64,000 nucleotides of DNA from Bacillus ndiopicus (GTDB taxonomy: Bacteria > Bacillota > Bacilli > Bacillales_A > Planococcaceae), in NCBI RefSeq assembly GCF_000612805.1, contig NZ_HG964405.1, positions 381,963 to 445,962 on the forward strand, read 5' to 3'. Both the position numbers and the translations under genes were made by a program. Every line of letters begins with the position of its first letter. Positions within the stretch are counted from its first letter, which is position 1. The notes under the pieces were generated by a model. That model did not search any database and was not told the DNA's origin. It saw only the letters and a list, made by a program, of their open reading frames with translations. Shown here piece by piece: positions 8,970 to 19,274 of the stretch.

Positions 8970-10238
8970 GTGAGCTTTAAAGTACCTAGAGGAACACAAG
9001 ATATTTTGCCAGGACAATCTGAAAAATGGCAGCTAATTGAAGACAAAATTCGTGAATTATGTCGGGTTTATCGCTATAAAGAGCTTCGTACACCGATGTT
9101 TGAGTCAACAGAGCTGTTCCAACGTGGTGTTGGTGATACAACGGATATCGTACAAAAAGAAATGTATACATTTGAGGATCGCGGAGGGCGTTCTTTAACG
9201 CTTCGACCAGAAGGGACAGCTTCTGCAGTACGCTCTTATGTTGAGCATAAAATGTTTGGTCAGCCAGATCAACCAGTGAAGCTTTCGTATATGGGACCAA
9301 TGTTCCGCTATGAGCGTCAACAAGCGGGGCGTTATCGTCAATTCGTGCAATTTGGTGTAGAGGCAATTGGTTCTGCTGATCCAGCAATAGATGCGGAAGT
9401 AATTGCATTAGCAATGGATATCTACAGCACTGCAGGATTAAAGGATATAAAGCTCGTGCTTAACTCTTTAGGGGATAAAGAAACGCGAGATGCACACCGT
9501 CAAGCATTGATAGAGCACTTTAAGCCAAGCATTGGTGAGTTTTGCTCAGACTGTCAAAAGCGCTTAGAAAAAAATCCGCTACGTATTTTGGATTGTAAAG
9601 TAGATCGTGAGCACCCGTTAATGGCAACAGCACCAGCGTTGACTAATTATTTAACATCAGACTCAGCAACGTATTTTGCCAAAGTGAAAAATTATCTAGA
9701 TACACTTGGGATTGCCTATGAAATTGATCCAAATTTAGTACGTGGTCTTGATTACTACAATCACACAACATTTGAAATTATGTCAACAGCAGCCGGCTTT
9801 GGTGCAATTACTACACTTTGTGGTGGTGGTCGCTACAATGGATTAGTTGAAGAAATTGGTGGTCCAGATATGCCAGGCATTGGTTTCGCACTTTCAATCG
9901 AACGCTTATTATTAGCACTTGAAGCAGAGGATGTAGAATTAAATGTCAATGATGCGCTTGATATATTTGTTGTAGCGCTTGATGATGAAGCGAAGGTAAA
10001 GGCAGCAGAGTTGATTAGCTCTTTCCGCGCAAAAGGTATCTCAGCAGATATGGATTACAGCGACCGTAAAATGAAAGCGCAAATGAAAGCGGCAGACCGT
10101 TTAGGAGCAAAATTTGTACTTGTTTTAGGTGAAACAGAACTTGCAGAAGCAGCTGTTAATGTAAAAACGATGGAAACAGGTAATCAGCAAAAAGTCGCTT
10201 TCCATGATTTAGTGAACTATCTATTAGAGCAGAAATGA
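8970..10238 (+). CDS. hisS: Histidine--tRNA ligase
   Basis: 422 residues, usual for bacterial HisRS, a class II synthetase that charges tRNA-His. Class II motif 2 is seen in [18 protein letters not shown], the histidine-specific signatures in [14 protein letters not shown] and the region around GGGRYNGL, and motif 3 in [12 protein letters not shown]. The C-terminal anticodon-binding domain follows (residues about 325-422). It starts with GTG, supported by AAAGGGGAGC upstream. The T-box leader controls it, and aspS starts 18 bases after its stop. Confidence 0.97.
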   Translation: MSFKVPRGTQDILPGQSEKWQLIEDKIRELCRVYRYKELRTPMFESTELFQRGVGDTTDIVQKEMYTFEDRGGRSLTLRPEGTASAVRSYVEHKMFGQPDQPVKLSYMGPMFRYERQQAGRYRQFVQFGVEAIGSADPAIDAEVIALAMDIYSTAGLKDIKLVLNSLGDKETRDAHRQALIEHFKPSIGEFCSDCQKRLEKNPLRILDCKVDREHPLMATAPALTNYLTSDSATYFAKVKNYLDTLGIAYEIDPNLVRGLDYYNHTTFEIMSTAAGFGAITTLCGGGRYNGLVEEIGGPDMPGIGFALSIERLLLALEAEDVELNVNDALDIFVVALDDEAKVKAAELISSFRAKGISADMDYSDRKMKAQMKAADRLGAKFVLVLGETELAEAAVNVKTMETGNQQKVAFHDLVNYLLEQK

Positions 10239-10255
10239 TTTTGGAGGAGAAAACA

Positions 10256-12028
10256 ATGGCACAAAGAACACATGCTTGTGGTGAAGTATATGAACAGCAC
10301 CAAGGTCAAGAAATAGTATTAAAAGGCTGGGTACAAAAACGTCGCGACTTAGGCGGATTAATTTTCGTTGATATGCGTGATCGTACAGGAATTGTCCAAG
10401 TGGTATTTGGCGACGAGGCACCTGAAGCACTTGCAGTAGCAGAAAAAATTCGTAGTGAATTCGTTATTGAAGTAACAGGGAAGGTAGTTCTTCGTCAAGA
10501 AGGGCAAATCAATTCAAATATTAAAACGGGAAAAATTGAAGTCATTGCTTCTTCATTAACAATTATTAATGAAGCAAAAACACCCCCATTTGCTATAGAC
10601 GATAAGGTAGAGATTTCAGAGGATTTACGTTTAAAATATCGCTACTTAGACTTACGTCGCCCTGTGATGTTCGATACATTTAAAATGCGCTCAGACGTAA
10701 CTCGTACTGTTCGCAACTTTTTACAAAATGAAGGATTTTTAGAAGTAGAAACACCTATTTTAACAAAATCAACACCAGAAGGCGCACGTGACTATTTAGT
10801 ACCTTCTCGTGTACATGAAGGTGAATTTTACGCATTGCCACAGTCACCACAATTATTTAAACAATTATTAATGGTGTCAGGCTTCGAAAAATATTTCCAA
10901 ATTGCACGTTGTTTCCGCGATGAAGATTTACGAGCAGACCGCCAACCAGAGTTTACACAAGTCGATATTGAAACATCCTTTATGACGATGGATGAAATTA
11001 TCGCGATGAATGAGCGTTTAATCCAACAAGTAATGCGTGATGTCAAAGGTGTGGAAGTGGAAGCTCCATTCCAACGCATGAGCTATCAAGAAGCAATGGC
11101 ACGCTACGGCTCGGATAAACCAGATGTACGCTTTGGCTTAGAATTAAAGCAGTTATCAGATATTGTTAAAGATTCAGCTTTCGGTGTTTTTGCAAATGCG
11201 GTTAAAGCAGGCGGAGAAGTAAAAGCGATAAATGTCAAAGGTGCCGCAGACAACTATTCACGTAAGGATATTGATGCATTAGGCGAATTTGCTGGACGCT
11301 ACGGTGCAAAAGGCCTTGCATGGTTAAAAGTAACTGCAGAAGGCTTAAATGGCCCGATTGCTAAATTCTTTGAAGGGGGAGCAGCAACAGCTATTATAGA
11401 AGCAACTGAAGCGGAAGCTGGTGACTTATTATTATTCGTAGCGGATAAAGCATCAGTTGTAGCAGATGCACTTGGTGCGTTACGTTTAAAATTAGGTAAG
11501 GAATTAAATTTAATTGACGAATCGCAATTCGCGTTTTTATGGGTTGTTGACTGGCCATTATTTGAATACGATGAAGAAGAAGGGCGCTATTATGCAGCGC
11601 ACCATCCATTCACTCGCCCGTTCGATGAAGATCTTGCATTAATGGAATCAAATCCGCAAGCAGTGCGTGCACAAGCATATGATATTGTATTAAACGGCTA
11701 TGAGCTAGGTGGCGGTTCATTACGTATTTACGAACGTGACTTACAGGAAAAAATGTTTGAATTACTAGGCTTTACACAAGAAGAGGCGCATGCGCAATTC
11801 GGCTTCTTATTAGAAGCGTTTGAATATGGCGTTCCTCCACATGGTGGCTTGGCATTCGGTCTTGACCGTTTCGTTATGTTACTAGCGGGTCGCACAAACT
11901 TACGCGATACAATCGCCTTCCCGAAAACGGCATCAGCAAGCTGTTTATTAACAGATGCTCCATCACAAGTTGCCGATGCACAACTAACAGAGCTTCATTT
12001 AGCCGTAACGGCAAGCAAGGAAAAGTAA
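10256..12028 (+). CDS. aspS: Aspartate--tRNA ligase, bacterial type
   Basis: 590 residues: an N-terminal OB-fold anticodon domain ([20 protein letters not shown]), class II catalytic core with motif 2 ([19 protein letters not shown]), the bacterial GAD insertion (about 285-420) and motif 3 ([15 protein letters not shown]). It charges tRNA-Asp. The ATG at 10256 is chosen because GGAGGAG lies 7 bases before it; an upstream in-frame ATG overlaps hisS. It is second in the T-box operon and closes with a strong terminator. Confidence 0.97.
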   Translation: MAQRTHACGEVYEQHQGQEIVLKGWVQKRRDLGGLIFVDMRDRTGIVQVVFGDEAPEALAVAEKIRSEFVIEVTGKVVLRQEGQINSNIKTGKIEVIASSLTIINEAKTPPFAIDDKVEISEDLRLKYRYLDLRRPVMFDTFKMRSDVTRTVRNFLQNEGFLEVETPILTKSTPEGARDYLVPSRVHEGEFYALPQSPQLFKQLLMVSGFEKYFQIARCFRDEDLRADRQPEFTQVDIETSFMTMDEIIAMNERLIQQVMRDVKGVEVEAPFQRMSYQEAMARYGSDKPDVRFGLELKQLSDIVKDSAFGVFANAVKAGGEVKAINVKGAADNYSRKDIDALGEFAGRYGAKGLAWLKVTAEGLNGPIAKFFEGGAATAIIEATEAEAGDLLLFVADKASVVADALGALRLKLGKELNLIDESQFAFLWVVDWPLFEYDEEEGRYYAAHHPFTRPFDEDLALMESNPQAVRAQAYDIVLNGYELGGGSLRIYERDLQEKMFELLGFTQEEAHAQFGFLLEAFEYGVPPHGGLAFGLDRFVMLLAGRTNLRDTIAFPKTASASCLLTDAPSQVADAQLTELHLAVTASKEK

Positions 12029-12030
12029 TA

Positions 12031-12078
12031 AAAAAGCGCTTGGGATTAAGGTTTCTCACCTTGTTCTCAAGCGTTTTT
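12031..12078 (+). terminator. Terminator after aspS
   Basis: A stem formed by GCGCTTGGGA and TCTCAAGCG, with an inner AAGGT...ACCTT helix, is followed by T5. It ends the hisS-aspS operon. Confidence 0.85.
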
Positions 12079-12124
12079 ACTTTATAAATATTTAAACCTA
12101 TAAAAAAATCTTACTTACATTAAC

Positions 12125-12153
12125 TTGAATATTCAGATTATTTATGCTAGAAT
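12125..12153 (+). promoter_or_regulatory. 6S RNA promoter
   Basis: TTGAAT (12125-12130) and TAGAAT (12148-12153) are 17 bases apart, with TGC before the -10 (extended -10). The expected start is close to 12160-12164, where the 6S closing stem begins. Confidence 0.75.
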
Positions 12154-12163
12154 ATGTTTAATA

Positions 12164-12364
12164 CGAATCCTGAAGTGTTTGTTGTGAGTTGTTAATTTAT
12201 GTTTTGACCGAACATTAAATGAATGGGAGCCTTTATTTCGCTGGCGGCAAACATGCCCCCTATAATAGCGGGACGTTTAATGTAGTGAAGCGGGCACCCA
12301 CCTGCTAGAGAGCGGGTTCAAAGCTTTTATCAACATGACGGCACATTCGGGATTCGTTTTTTTT
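12164..12364 (+). ncRNA. ssrS: 6S RNA (SsrS/BsrA type)
   Basis: The ends pair as a closing stem (CGAATCCTGAA with TTCGGGATTCG) and are followed by a T9 run that acts as terminator. Inside is the long irregular helix of 6S RNA, with conserved GGGAGCCTTTATTTC, CATGCCCCC and the GGGCACCCACC...GGGTTCAA hairpin region. The position beside aspS is that of the B. subtilis 6S-1 (bsrA) gene. 6S RNA mimics an open promoter and sequesters sigma-A RNA polymerase, mostly in stationary phase. About 193 nucleotides before the T-run. Confidence 0.92.
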
Positions 12365-12413
12365 TGACTAGTTGGTAACCTCATATTTTAGTAACTTCTT
12401 TTTAAAATAGTCT

Positions 12414-12455
12414 AGAAAAGCGTTTTCATTTTATGTATACTTGTATAGACAACTA
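12414..12455 (+). promoter_or_regulatory. nag operon control region: cre-like site and GntR-type operator
   Basis: AGAAAAGCGTTTTCAT (12414-12429) resembles a CcpA cre site. A -10-like TATACT (12436-12441) is followed directly by TTGTATAGACAACTA (12441-12455). Fourteen of these 15 bases recur upstream of the gntR gene at 38906-38920. On the minus strand the core reads TTGTCTATACAA, close to the dre/NagR class of GntR operators. This predicts repression by the GntR protein plus carbon catabolite control. Confidence 0.65.
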
Positions 12456-12488
12456 GTCCAAAGTTTAAAATTAAAGGGGGATTATTAA

Positions 12489-14390
12489 ATGTTGGCTTTT
12501 TTACAAAAAATAGGTAAATCATTAATGTTTCCGATTGCCACTTTACCAGCGGCAGCATTGCTTGTTCGTTTTGGGCAAGAGGATATGCTAAATTTACCTG
12601 TTATCGCCGCAGCTGGTGACGGTATTTTAGGTAATTTACCTATTATTTTTGCCATCGGTATTGCGATGGGGTTTGCCTTTGATACTAGTGGGGGTGCAGC
12701 ACTTGCAGGGGCGATTGCTTATCTTGTATTAACAAATGGCTTAAAGGCATATGACGAAACGATTAATATGAGCGTGTTCGGCGGAATTATTTCAGGGGTT
12801 ATTGCAGGCCTACTTTACAATAAATTTTATAATGTAAAATTCCCTGAATGGCTATCGTTCTTTGGTGGAAGGCGCTTCGTACCGATTATTACTTCCATTA
12901 TTATGACTGCACTTGTCTTTGTATTCGGTGTCGTTTGGCCACCTGTGCAAGGTGTTATAGATAGTTTAGGTGATTGGGTACTTGGTGCAGGCGGTCTAGG
13001 CGTAGGTGTCTATGGATTATTAAACCGACTGTTAATTCCAGTAGGTCTACACCATGTTATCAACACGATTGTATGGTTTGATTTTGGTACATTTACAAAT
13101 GCTGCTGGCGAAGTTGCACATGGGGAAATTAATCGTTTCTTAAAAGGCGATCCAACAGCAGGAACGTTTTTAGCAGGTTTCTTCCCAATTATGATGTTCG
13201 GTTTACCATCAGCGTGTTTAGCGATGTATTTTGCAGCGAAAAAGGAAAAGCGTGCAGCTGTAGGTGGTATGTTATTGTCGATTGCACTAACAGCATTTAT
13301 AACAGGGGTAACTGAGCCGATTGAATTTACATTTATGTTCTTATCACCTGTTCTATATGGGGTACACGCAGTGTTAACGGGTATCTCTTTATATATTACA
13401 GAATCATTAGGAATATTACATGGCTTTGGCTTCTCTGCAGGGTTAATTGATTATTTATTAAACTTTGGTATTGCGACAAAGCCGGTATTACTCTTTGGAG
13501 TAGGTTTAGTATTTGCAGTTATTTACTTCTTTGTGTTCTACTTCTTAATCAAAGCCTTGAATTTAAAAACACCTGGGCGTGAAGATGATGAGGATGAAGA
13601 AGCAGAGCTTTCTGGCTCAGCAGATGAAGTATTAGATACAAAAGCATTTTATATGATTGAAGGACTAGGCGGTCCATCGAATATTAATGAAGTTGATTAT
13701 TGTGCAACACGTTTACGTATGTCATTAAAGGATACTACTGTAATTGATGAAGCGTTATTGAAACGCTACGGAGCGAGAGGCGTAATGCGTATGAACAAAA
13801 CAGCTGCACAAGTTGTTATTGGTCCTTCTGTAGAGTTTTTAGGTGATGCCATAAGAGGCAGATTAAAGCAAGGTCATCCACCATTAAAAAATGAAGCTGT
13901 TATGTCAACTGAAGAAGAGCAAAATACTTCATTAAATGGTGCTTTGAATGTAGCGATGCCTGCAACAGGTGAGTTATTGCCATTAACAGCAGTACCAGAT
14001 CAAGTGTTCTCTACTGGCATGATGGGACCTGGTTTCGCAATAAATCCTACTGATGGTGTCTTTGTTTCACCGGTAAATGGTGAGATTGCTATGGTATTCC
14101 CAACGAAGCATGCAATTGGCTTAATGGCAGAAGATGGCACAGAAATTTTAATTCACGTTGGTTTAGACACTGTAAAATTAAATGGTGAAGGCTTTGAAGT
14201 ATTAGTTGAGCAAGGTCAATCTGTGAAAAAAGGTGACTTGCTATTAAAAGTTGACTTACAATCAGTAAGTGCAGCAGCACCATCAATTGTGACACCAGTA
14301 GTGTTTACAAATTTACAAGGCAAAGAAATCAAAGTAAAACAAAGTGGTAATTTACGAAATGGGGACGCAATTAATATTGAAATTAATTAA
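12489..14390 (+). CDS. nagE: PTS N-acetylglucosamine transporter, EIICBA
   Basis: 633-residue fused permease. EIIC membrane domain (about 1-365, including the sugar-site region GVTEPIEFTF), an acidic linker, EIIB (about 380-460, phosphorylated cysteine in VDYCATRLR), then EIIA of the glucose type (about 485-633, active histidine in ILIHVGLDTV). It imports GlcNAc and phosphorylates it to GlcNAc-6-P at the expense of PEP via HPr and EI, both encoded in the same operon. AAAGGGGG precedes the ATG. nagA follows after 12 bases. The fused CBA architecture is typical for NagE/PtsG; the nagA/nagB context decides for GlcNAc. Confidence 0.95.
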   Translation: MLAFLQKIGKSLMFPIATLPAAALLVRFGQEDMLNLPVIAAAGDGILGNLPIIFAIGIAMGFAFDTSGGAALAGAIAYLVLTNGLKAYDETINMSVFGGIISGVIAGLLYNKFYNVKFPEWLSFFGGRRFVPIITSIIMTALVFVFGVVWPPVQGVIDSLGDWVLGAGGLGVGVYGLLNRLLIPVGLHHVINTIVWFDFGTFTNAAGEVAHGEINRFLKGDPTAGTFLAGFFPIMMFGLPSACLAMYFAAKKEKRAAVGGMLLSIALTAFITGVTEPIEFTFMFLSPVLYGVHAVLTGISLYITESLGILHGFGFSAGLIDYLLNFGIATKPVLLFGVGLVFAVIYFFVFYFLIKALNLKTPGREDDEDEEAELSGSADEVLDTKAFYMIEGLGGPSNINEVDYCATRLRMSLKDTTVIDEALLKRYGARGVMRMNKTAAQVVIGPSVEFLGDAIRGRLKQGHPPLKNEAVMSTEEEQNTSLNGALNVAMPATGELLPLTAVPDQVFSTGMMGPGFAINPTDGVFVSPVNGEIAMVFPTKHAIGLMAEDGTEILIHVGLDTVKLNGEGFEVLVEQGQSVKKGDLLLKVDLQSVSAAAPSIVTPVVFTNLQGKEIKVKQSGNLRNGDAINIEIN

Positions 14391-14402
14391 GGACTGATAA
14401 TT

Positions 14403-15554
14403 ATGACGGAGCCATTAATTTTGAAAAATGTTACAGTTGTCAATTATGATGGTCTAACTGAAAATTGTAATGTAACAATTGAAGGGGCACAAATTGCAGC
14501 TGTAACCGAAAATAACCAAAATGGTACAGGAATAAATTGTGCAGGGTATTATTGCTTACCAGGCTTTATTGATATGCATATTCATGGAGCGGATGGCGTT
14601 GATACGATGGATGCGACAGAAACGTCGCTCCATCAATTTGCTGCTGCGCTCGTAGCAGAAGGAACGACAAGTTTTTTAGCTACGACGATGACGCAAAGTG
14701 AAGAGGCAATTGAAGCAGCATTGCAAAACGTAGCAGCATTTAAACAAGATGCTGGAGAGGCCAATTTATTGGGCGTTCATTTAGAAGGACCATTTATTTC
14801 AGCGCAATGTGCAGGTGCTCAACCAATAGAGCATATCCAACCACCATCGATTGAAAAATATCAACGTTGGCATGAATTAAGTGGAAACAAAATTATGCAA
14901 ATGACGATTGCGCCGGAAGAAGGAATGGAACTTGTCCAATATGCAAAAGAATTAGGTGTAATTGTTTCAATCGGTCATTCAAATGCTACAGCAAAGGAAG
15001 CAAAAGAAGCGGTAACAAATGGTGTTACACAAGGCACGCATTTATATAATCAAATGAGGGCAATGCACCATAGAGAGCCTGGGGTTGTAGGTACTGTTTT
15101 ATTAGAAAAGAATGTTTATGTTGAAATGATCGTTGATTTCATTCATATACACCCTGAAATGGTCAATTTAGCATATCGTTTAAAAGGGCCAGAAAAAATT
15201 ATTCTAATTACAGATGCGATGCGCGCAAAAGGGCTTGCATATGGAAAATATGATTTAGGTGGACAAGAAGTAAACGTAACGGAGGCTGGTGCTCATTTAG
15301 CAAGCGGTGCACTTGCCGGAAGTATTTTAAAAATGAATGATGCAGTGCGCAATATGCAACAGGCAACAGGTGCTTCTTGGAAAGAGCTCGCTCAAATGTC
15401 ATCATTCAATGCGGCGAAACAGTTGGGTTTATCACAAAAAGGGTATATTAAGGCTGGAAATGACGCAGATTTAGTGATAGTTGATAAAAATTTACAAGTG
15501 CAATATACGATTGTTAACGGTAAAATCGCTTACTCTAGCAGTGGTAGGAAGTAA
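14403..15554 (+). CDS. nagA: N-acetylglucosamine-6-phosphate deacetylase
   Basis: 383-residue amidohydrolase. Metal and catalytic residues are visible in GFIDMHIHG, GVHLEGPFIS, SIGHSNA, GTHLYNQM and ITDAM. It converts GlcNAc-6-P to glucosamine-6-P and acetate. It lies directly after nagE and supplies the substrate of nagB, the last gene of the operon. A large hairpin separates it from the next gene, so downstream expression may be tuned there. Confidence 0.95.
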   Translation: MTEPLILKNVTVVNYDGLTENCNVTIEGAQIAAVTENNQNGTGINCAGYYCLPGFIDMHIHGADGVDTMDATETSLHQFAAALVAEGTTSFLATTMTQSEEAIEAALQNVAAFKQDAGEANLLGVHLEGPFISAQCAGAQPIEHIQPPSIEKYQRWHELSGNKIMQMTIAPEEGMELVQYAKELGVIVSIGHSNATAKEAKEAVTNGVTQGTHLYNQMRAMHHREPGVVGTVLLEKNVYVEMIVDFIHIHPEMVNLAYRLKGPEKIILITDAMRAKGLAYGKYDLGGQEVNVTEAGAHLASGALAGSILKMNDAVRNMQQATGASWKELAQMSSFNAAKQLGLSQKGYIKAGNDADLVIVDKNLQVQYTIVNGKIAYSSSGRK

Positions 15555-15605
15555 TTGATTAGTAATGAACTATGCCATAAAGATTTAGTTGGTTAAAGCA
15601 AACAC

Positions 15606-15650
15606 GGGCTGTCGGGAAATGTAGGTGCTTGCCTACTTTCCTGGCAGCCC
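15606..15650 (+). promoter_or_regulatory. Intercistronic hairpin between nagA and the SIS gene
   Basis: GGGCTGTCGGGAAA pairs with TTTCCTGGCAGCCC, with an inner GTAGG...CCTAC helix. There is no T-run, so it is more likely an mRNA-processing or stability structure, or a weak attenuator, than a full terminator. Similar GGCTGTC/GACAGCC hairpins lie at 36746, 36914 and 45489. Confidence 0.65.
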
Positions 15651-15720
15651 TAAGCAGTTTCATTTAATCGACGAAAGCGCTAAAATGTTAGATAATTACT
15701 TAGGATTGCGGGGTGAGAAA

Positions 15721-16437
15721 ATGCATCAATATTTTAAAAATATTCAGCAGTTGCTAGGTAAAATAGAGCAACAGGAAGAACAGTTAAAAGAAGTTGCTGA
15801 AATCATTGCAACAAAAATTGCAAAAGGTGGTATTATACAATTATTCGGTGCAGGACACTCCTTTTTGCTAGCGGAGGAGCTGTTTTATCGTGCTGGTGGG
15901 TTAGTGCCAGTGAAACCGATATATCTTGAGCCGTTAATGCTTGCAGCGGGCCCGAGAACATCTTCTCACAACGAAAGAACAGAAGGTGTTGTACCAGCGC
16001 ATCGACACTTGCTTGATATTCGACCTGAAGATACGGTTATTATTATATCTACCTCAGGTCGCAATGCTGCACCTATTGAAATGGCATTCGAGGCAAAAGA
16101 ACAGGGAGCATTTGTGATTTCTTTGCAATCGTTATGCTATACTAAACAGGAAAGCACACATAGTAGTGGCAAACGTTTAGAGCAGATTGTAGATATCGTT
16201 TTAAATACGTCCGTACCAGTTGGGGATGGTGTATTAAAAAGCGATGACTATCAATATGGAGCAAGTTCTACTATAGTTGGTGCAACAATGCTCAACGCAC
16301 TCGTCAGTATGGTTATTGAGCAACTTTTAGCAGTGCAGCAAGAAGCACCTGTTTTTGTTAGTAACAATATTAATCAGTCATCTTCTAAAAACGACAAGTA
16401 CTGCAAACAGTTTGAAAACAGAATTACATTTAATTAG
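15721..16437 (+). CDS. SIS-domain sugar-phosphate-binding protein (UPF0309-like)
   Basis: 238 residues with one SIS (sugar isomerase) domain. GAGHSFLLAEELFYRAGG near residue 43 and VIIISTSGRNAAPIEMAFEA near residue 106 are the phosphosugar-binding segments. The start at 15721 has GGGGTG five bases upstream; longer frames begin inside the nagA-distal hairpin. SIS proteins include isomerases, the MurNAc-6-P etherase MurQ and phosphosugar sensors. Placement among nagA, ptsHI and nagB argues for an amino-sugar-phosphate substrate, but the reaction is unknown. No canonical MurQ gene is seen in the window, so a MurQ-like role is an open possibility. Confidence 0.8.
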   Translation: MHQYFKNIQQLLGKIEQQEEQLKEVAEIIATKIAKGGIIQLFGAGHSFLLAEELFYRAGGLVPVKPIYLEPLMLAAGPRTSSHNERTEGVVPAHRHLLDIRPEDTVIIISTSGRNAAPIEMAFEAKEQGAFVISLQSLCYTKQESTHSSGKRLEQIVDIVLNTSVPVGDGVLKSDDYQYGASSTIVGATMLNALVSMVIEQLLAVQQEAPVFVSNNINQSSSKNDKYCKQFENRITFN

Positions 16438-16449
16438 GAGGAATTTATT

Positions 16450-16713
16450 ATGGAAAAAACTTTCACAATTACAGCAGCAGAAGGATTACATGCTCGTCCA
16501 TGTACATTATTAGTACAAGGAGTTGCTGCATTCCAATCAAATGTTACAATTTCTTATAATGGTCGTGATGCGAATTTAAAATCAATTATGGGTGTTATGG
16601 CACTTGCTATTCCGTCTGGTGGTGCTATTACGATAAAGGCTGAAGGCGATGATGCAGCGGCAGCACTTGCAAAAGTTGAAGAAGTTATCAAATCACAAGG
16701 TATTGGTCAATGA
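16450..16713 (+). CDS. ptsH: Phosphocarrier protein HPr
   Basis: 87 residues. The PTS phosphorylation site is His15 in [12 protein letters not shown], and the regulatory HPr-kinase site is Ser46 in KSIMGVMAL, which enables CcpA co-repression. It passes phosphate from EI to EIIA domains. AGGAGG precedes the ATG. It overlaps ptsI by four bases (ATGA). Location inside the nag operon instead of in a free-standing ptsHI pair is notable. Confidence 0.97.
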   Translation: MEKTFTITAAEGLHARPCTLLVQGVAAFQSNVTISYNGRDANLKSIMGVMALAIPSGGAITIKAEGDDAAAALAKVEEVIKSQGIGQ

Positions 16714-18419
16714 TGAGACAATTGCAAGGAATCGCTGTTTCAGAAGGACTAGCTGTTGCGAAAGCATACCGTTTAGCAGAGCCTGACTTAGCAATTATCG
16801 AGCATGATGTTGTGGAGTCTTCATCAGAGAAAAAACGCTTTCATGATGCTATTGCAAATGCAAAAACGCAGCTAGAGAAAATTCGTGATTATGCCATCTC
16901 GATGGTTGGTGAAGAGGAGGCAGAAATTTTTTCTGCCCATTTACTCGTTTTACAAGATCCTGATTTTCATGCAGCTATCGAAGGAGAAATTGATCAGCAT
17001 ATACAGGCTGAAAAAGCATTAGAAAAAGTAGCGCAACAATTTATCGATTTATTCCTACAAATGGATAACGAATACATGCGCCAACGTGCAGCGGATATTG
17101 AGGACGTAGCGCGTCGCATTTTAGCTTGTTTACTAGGTAAAGTATTACCTGATGTATCGCAAATAGATGAAGAAGTCGTATTAATTGCTTACGATTTATC
17201 GCCATCTGTGACTGCACAATTAAACAAGCAATATGTAAAAGGCTTTATTACAACGATTGGTGGACGTACATCACATACGGCGATTTTAGCAAGAACATTG
17301 CAAATTCCGGCTGTTGTTGGTGTAAAGGAAGCAGAATCAATTGAGCATGGCGAGATGGTGCTATTGGATGGAACTTCAGGCCAATTAATCATCAATCCAT
17401 CAGAAGAAACGCAGCGCGAAGCTAAAGAGCGTATGACTGCGCAAGCAGAACGCGAAAAGCAACTACAACAATTTGCAAATAAAGAAAGCATAACAAAAGA
17501 CGGTGTGCATGTTGAGCTTGCGGCGAACATCGGAAGCGTGCAAGATGTAGAGGCTGTTTTAAAAATTGGAGCAGACGGTGTAGGTTTATTCCGTACGGAA
17601 TTTTTATACATGGATAGCACTTCATTACCAACAGAAGAGCAGCAATTCGAACTTTATAAAGCAGTGCTTGAGAAAATGAACAACAAGCCGGTTGTTGTGC
17701 GTACACTGGATATCGGCGGCGACAAGCATTTAGAATATTGGCAGTTACCTAAAGAGGAAAATCCATTTTTAGGACAACGTGCGATTCGCCTTTCTTTAGC
17801 AAATGAAGAAATTTTTGTTACACAACTACGTGCGTTGTTACGTGCAAGCCAGTATGGTAATTTAAAAATTATGTTCCCAATGATTGCGACAATTCAGGAA
17901 CTACGTCAAGCGAAAGATGTTTTGCAAAAGCAGCATGACGCATTAGTAAACGAAGGTGTTGCTATTGGTGAATATGAAGTTGGTATTATGATTGAAGTAC
18001 CTTCAGCAGCAATTTTAGCAGATGTTTTGGCACGTGAGGTTGATTTCTTCTCAATCGGTACAAATGATTTAATTCAATATACATTTGCAGCTGACCGTAT
18101 GAATGAATCGCTTGCCTATTTATATGAGCCATTCCATCCAGCTATCATTCGCTTAATTGAGCAAGTAGCTTCAAGCGCTCGCAAGCATGGTATTTGGACA
18201 GGTATGTGCGGCGAAATGGCTGGCGAGCAATTAGCTTTACCAATCTTGCTAGCATTAGGATTGGATGAGTTATCAATGAGTGCGAGTGCAGTTTTACGTA
18301 CTAGAGAAAATTTATCAAAATTAAATAAAAAAGCACTGCAGCAGCAAGTAGATGAGCTTTTAGCCTGCGAGTCTGCGGAGCAAGTAAAAGACTGGGCTAA
18401 ACAAGTGTACAATAATTAA
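16710..18419 (+). CDS. ptsI: PTS enzyme I (PEP-protein phosphotransferase)
   Basis: 569 residues, normal for EI. The N-terminal HPr-binding/phosphohistidine domain has the active His in [12 protein letters not shown] (about residue 190). The C-terminal PEP-binding domain shows [32 protein letters not shown] and the conserved cysteine of GMCGEMAGE. It starts the PTS phosphate relay with PEP. The first ATG overlaps the ptsH stop; a second ATG follows immediately, so the true start may be 16713. Confidence 0.96.
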   Translation: MMRQLQGIAVSEGLAVAKAYRLAEPDLAIIEHDVVESSSEKKRFHDAIANAKTQLEKIRDYAISMVGEEEAEIFSAHLLVLQDPDFHAAIEGEIDQHIQAEKALEKVAQQFIDLFLQMDNEYMRQRAADIEDVARRILACLLGKVLPDVSQIDEEVVLIAYDLSPSVTAQLNKQYVKGFITTIGGRTSHTAILARTLQIPAVVGVKEAESIEHGEMVLLDGTSGQLIINPSEETQREAKERMTAQAEREKQLQQFANKESITKDGVHVELAANIGSVQDVEAVLKIGADGVGLFRTEFLYMDSTSLPTEEQQFELYKAVLEKMNNKPVVVRTLDIGGDKHLEYWQLPKEENPFLGQRAIRLSLANEEIFVTQLRALLRASQYGNLKIMFPMIATIQELRQAKDVLQKQHDALVNEGVAIGEYEVGIMIEVPSAAILADVLAREVDFFSIGTNDLIQYTFAADRMNESLAYLYEPFHPAIIRLIEQVASSARKHGIWTGMCGEMAGEQLALPILLALGLDELSMSASAVLRTRENLSKLNKKALQQQVDELLACESAEQVKDWAKQVYNN

Positions 18420-18432
18420 GGGGGAAATATTT

Positions 18433-19137
18433 GTGGCATTACAGCTGAAAACATTTGAAAATATAAATGAGCTATACGACTTTGCAGCACAATTTTTACA
18501 ACAAAAAGTAAAGGATGGTGCAAAAACTTTCGGCTTAGCAACAGGTGGAACGATGCAGCCCCTTTATAAAAATTTACGTCAGAGTGATGTAGATTTTTCA
18601 AGTTGTACAAGCTTTAATTTAGACGAATATATCGGCTTACCAATCACACATCCAGAAAGTTACTTTACATATATGCAGAAGGAGCTTTTTGAGCAAAAAC
18701 CATTTCATAAAAGCTATCTTCCAAATGGTTTAGCTGAGGATGCAGAATTAGAGGCACAGCATTACAATGAGTTGCTAGCGAAACATCCAATCGATGTACA
18801 ACTGCTAGGTGTTGGAGAGAATGGGCATATTGGTTTCAATGAACCAGGCACAGCATTCTCTGAAAAAACACATGTTGTTACATTAACGGAATCAACTCGT
18901 CAAGCAAATGCTCGCTTCTTCGATTCGATTGATGAAGTACCTACGAAAGCAATTACGATGGGTATTGATAACATTTTACAAGCAAAAGAAGTACTTGTCA
19001 TAGCGGTTGGTGAGAAAAAACGTGCAGCATTGGAATCTCTATTGCAAGGTGAAGCAACTGTTGATTCTCCAATTACAGCATTACAGCAACATGCAAATGT
19101 ACTAGTTTTAACAGATTTAAATATTTCACTTGCCTAA
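18433..19137 (+). CDS. nagB: Glucosamine-6-phosphate deaminase
   Basis: 234 residues. Conserved family segments FNLDEYIGLP and GVGENGHIGFNEPG hold the catalytic Asp, Glu and His residues. It converts glucosamine-6-P to fructose-6-P and ammonia, the entry to glycolysis. GTG start with AAGGGGGAAA upstream. It is the last gene of nagE-nagA-SIS-ptsH-ptsI-nagB. The short form lacks the allosteric extension of the E. coli enzyme, as usual in Bacillales. Confidence 0.95.
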   Translation: MALQLKTFENINELYDFAAQFLQQKVKDGAKTFGLATGGTMQPLYKNLRQSDVDFSSCTSFNLDEYIGLPITHPESYFTYMQKELFEQKPFHKSYLPNGLAEDAELEAQHYNELLAKHPIDVQLLGVGENGHIGFNEPGTAFSEKTHVVTLTESTRQANARFFDSIDEVPTKAITMGIDNILQAKEVLVIAVGEKKRAALESLLQGEATVDSPITALQQHANVLVLTDLNISLA

Positions 19138-19274
19138 TTGCGTTTTTTTGTATATATTTTTCAAGTATTCATCTTTTCTAAGTATAGTACTCGGAATAAT
19201 AATGATGGAGAGGGATGGACAATTCCTCTCTATTTCTTTGTACAGAATAAATATAAAATAACGGAGTGAGAAAC

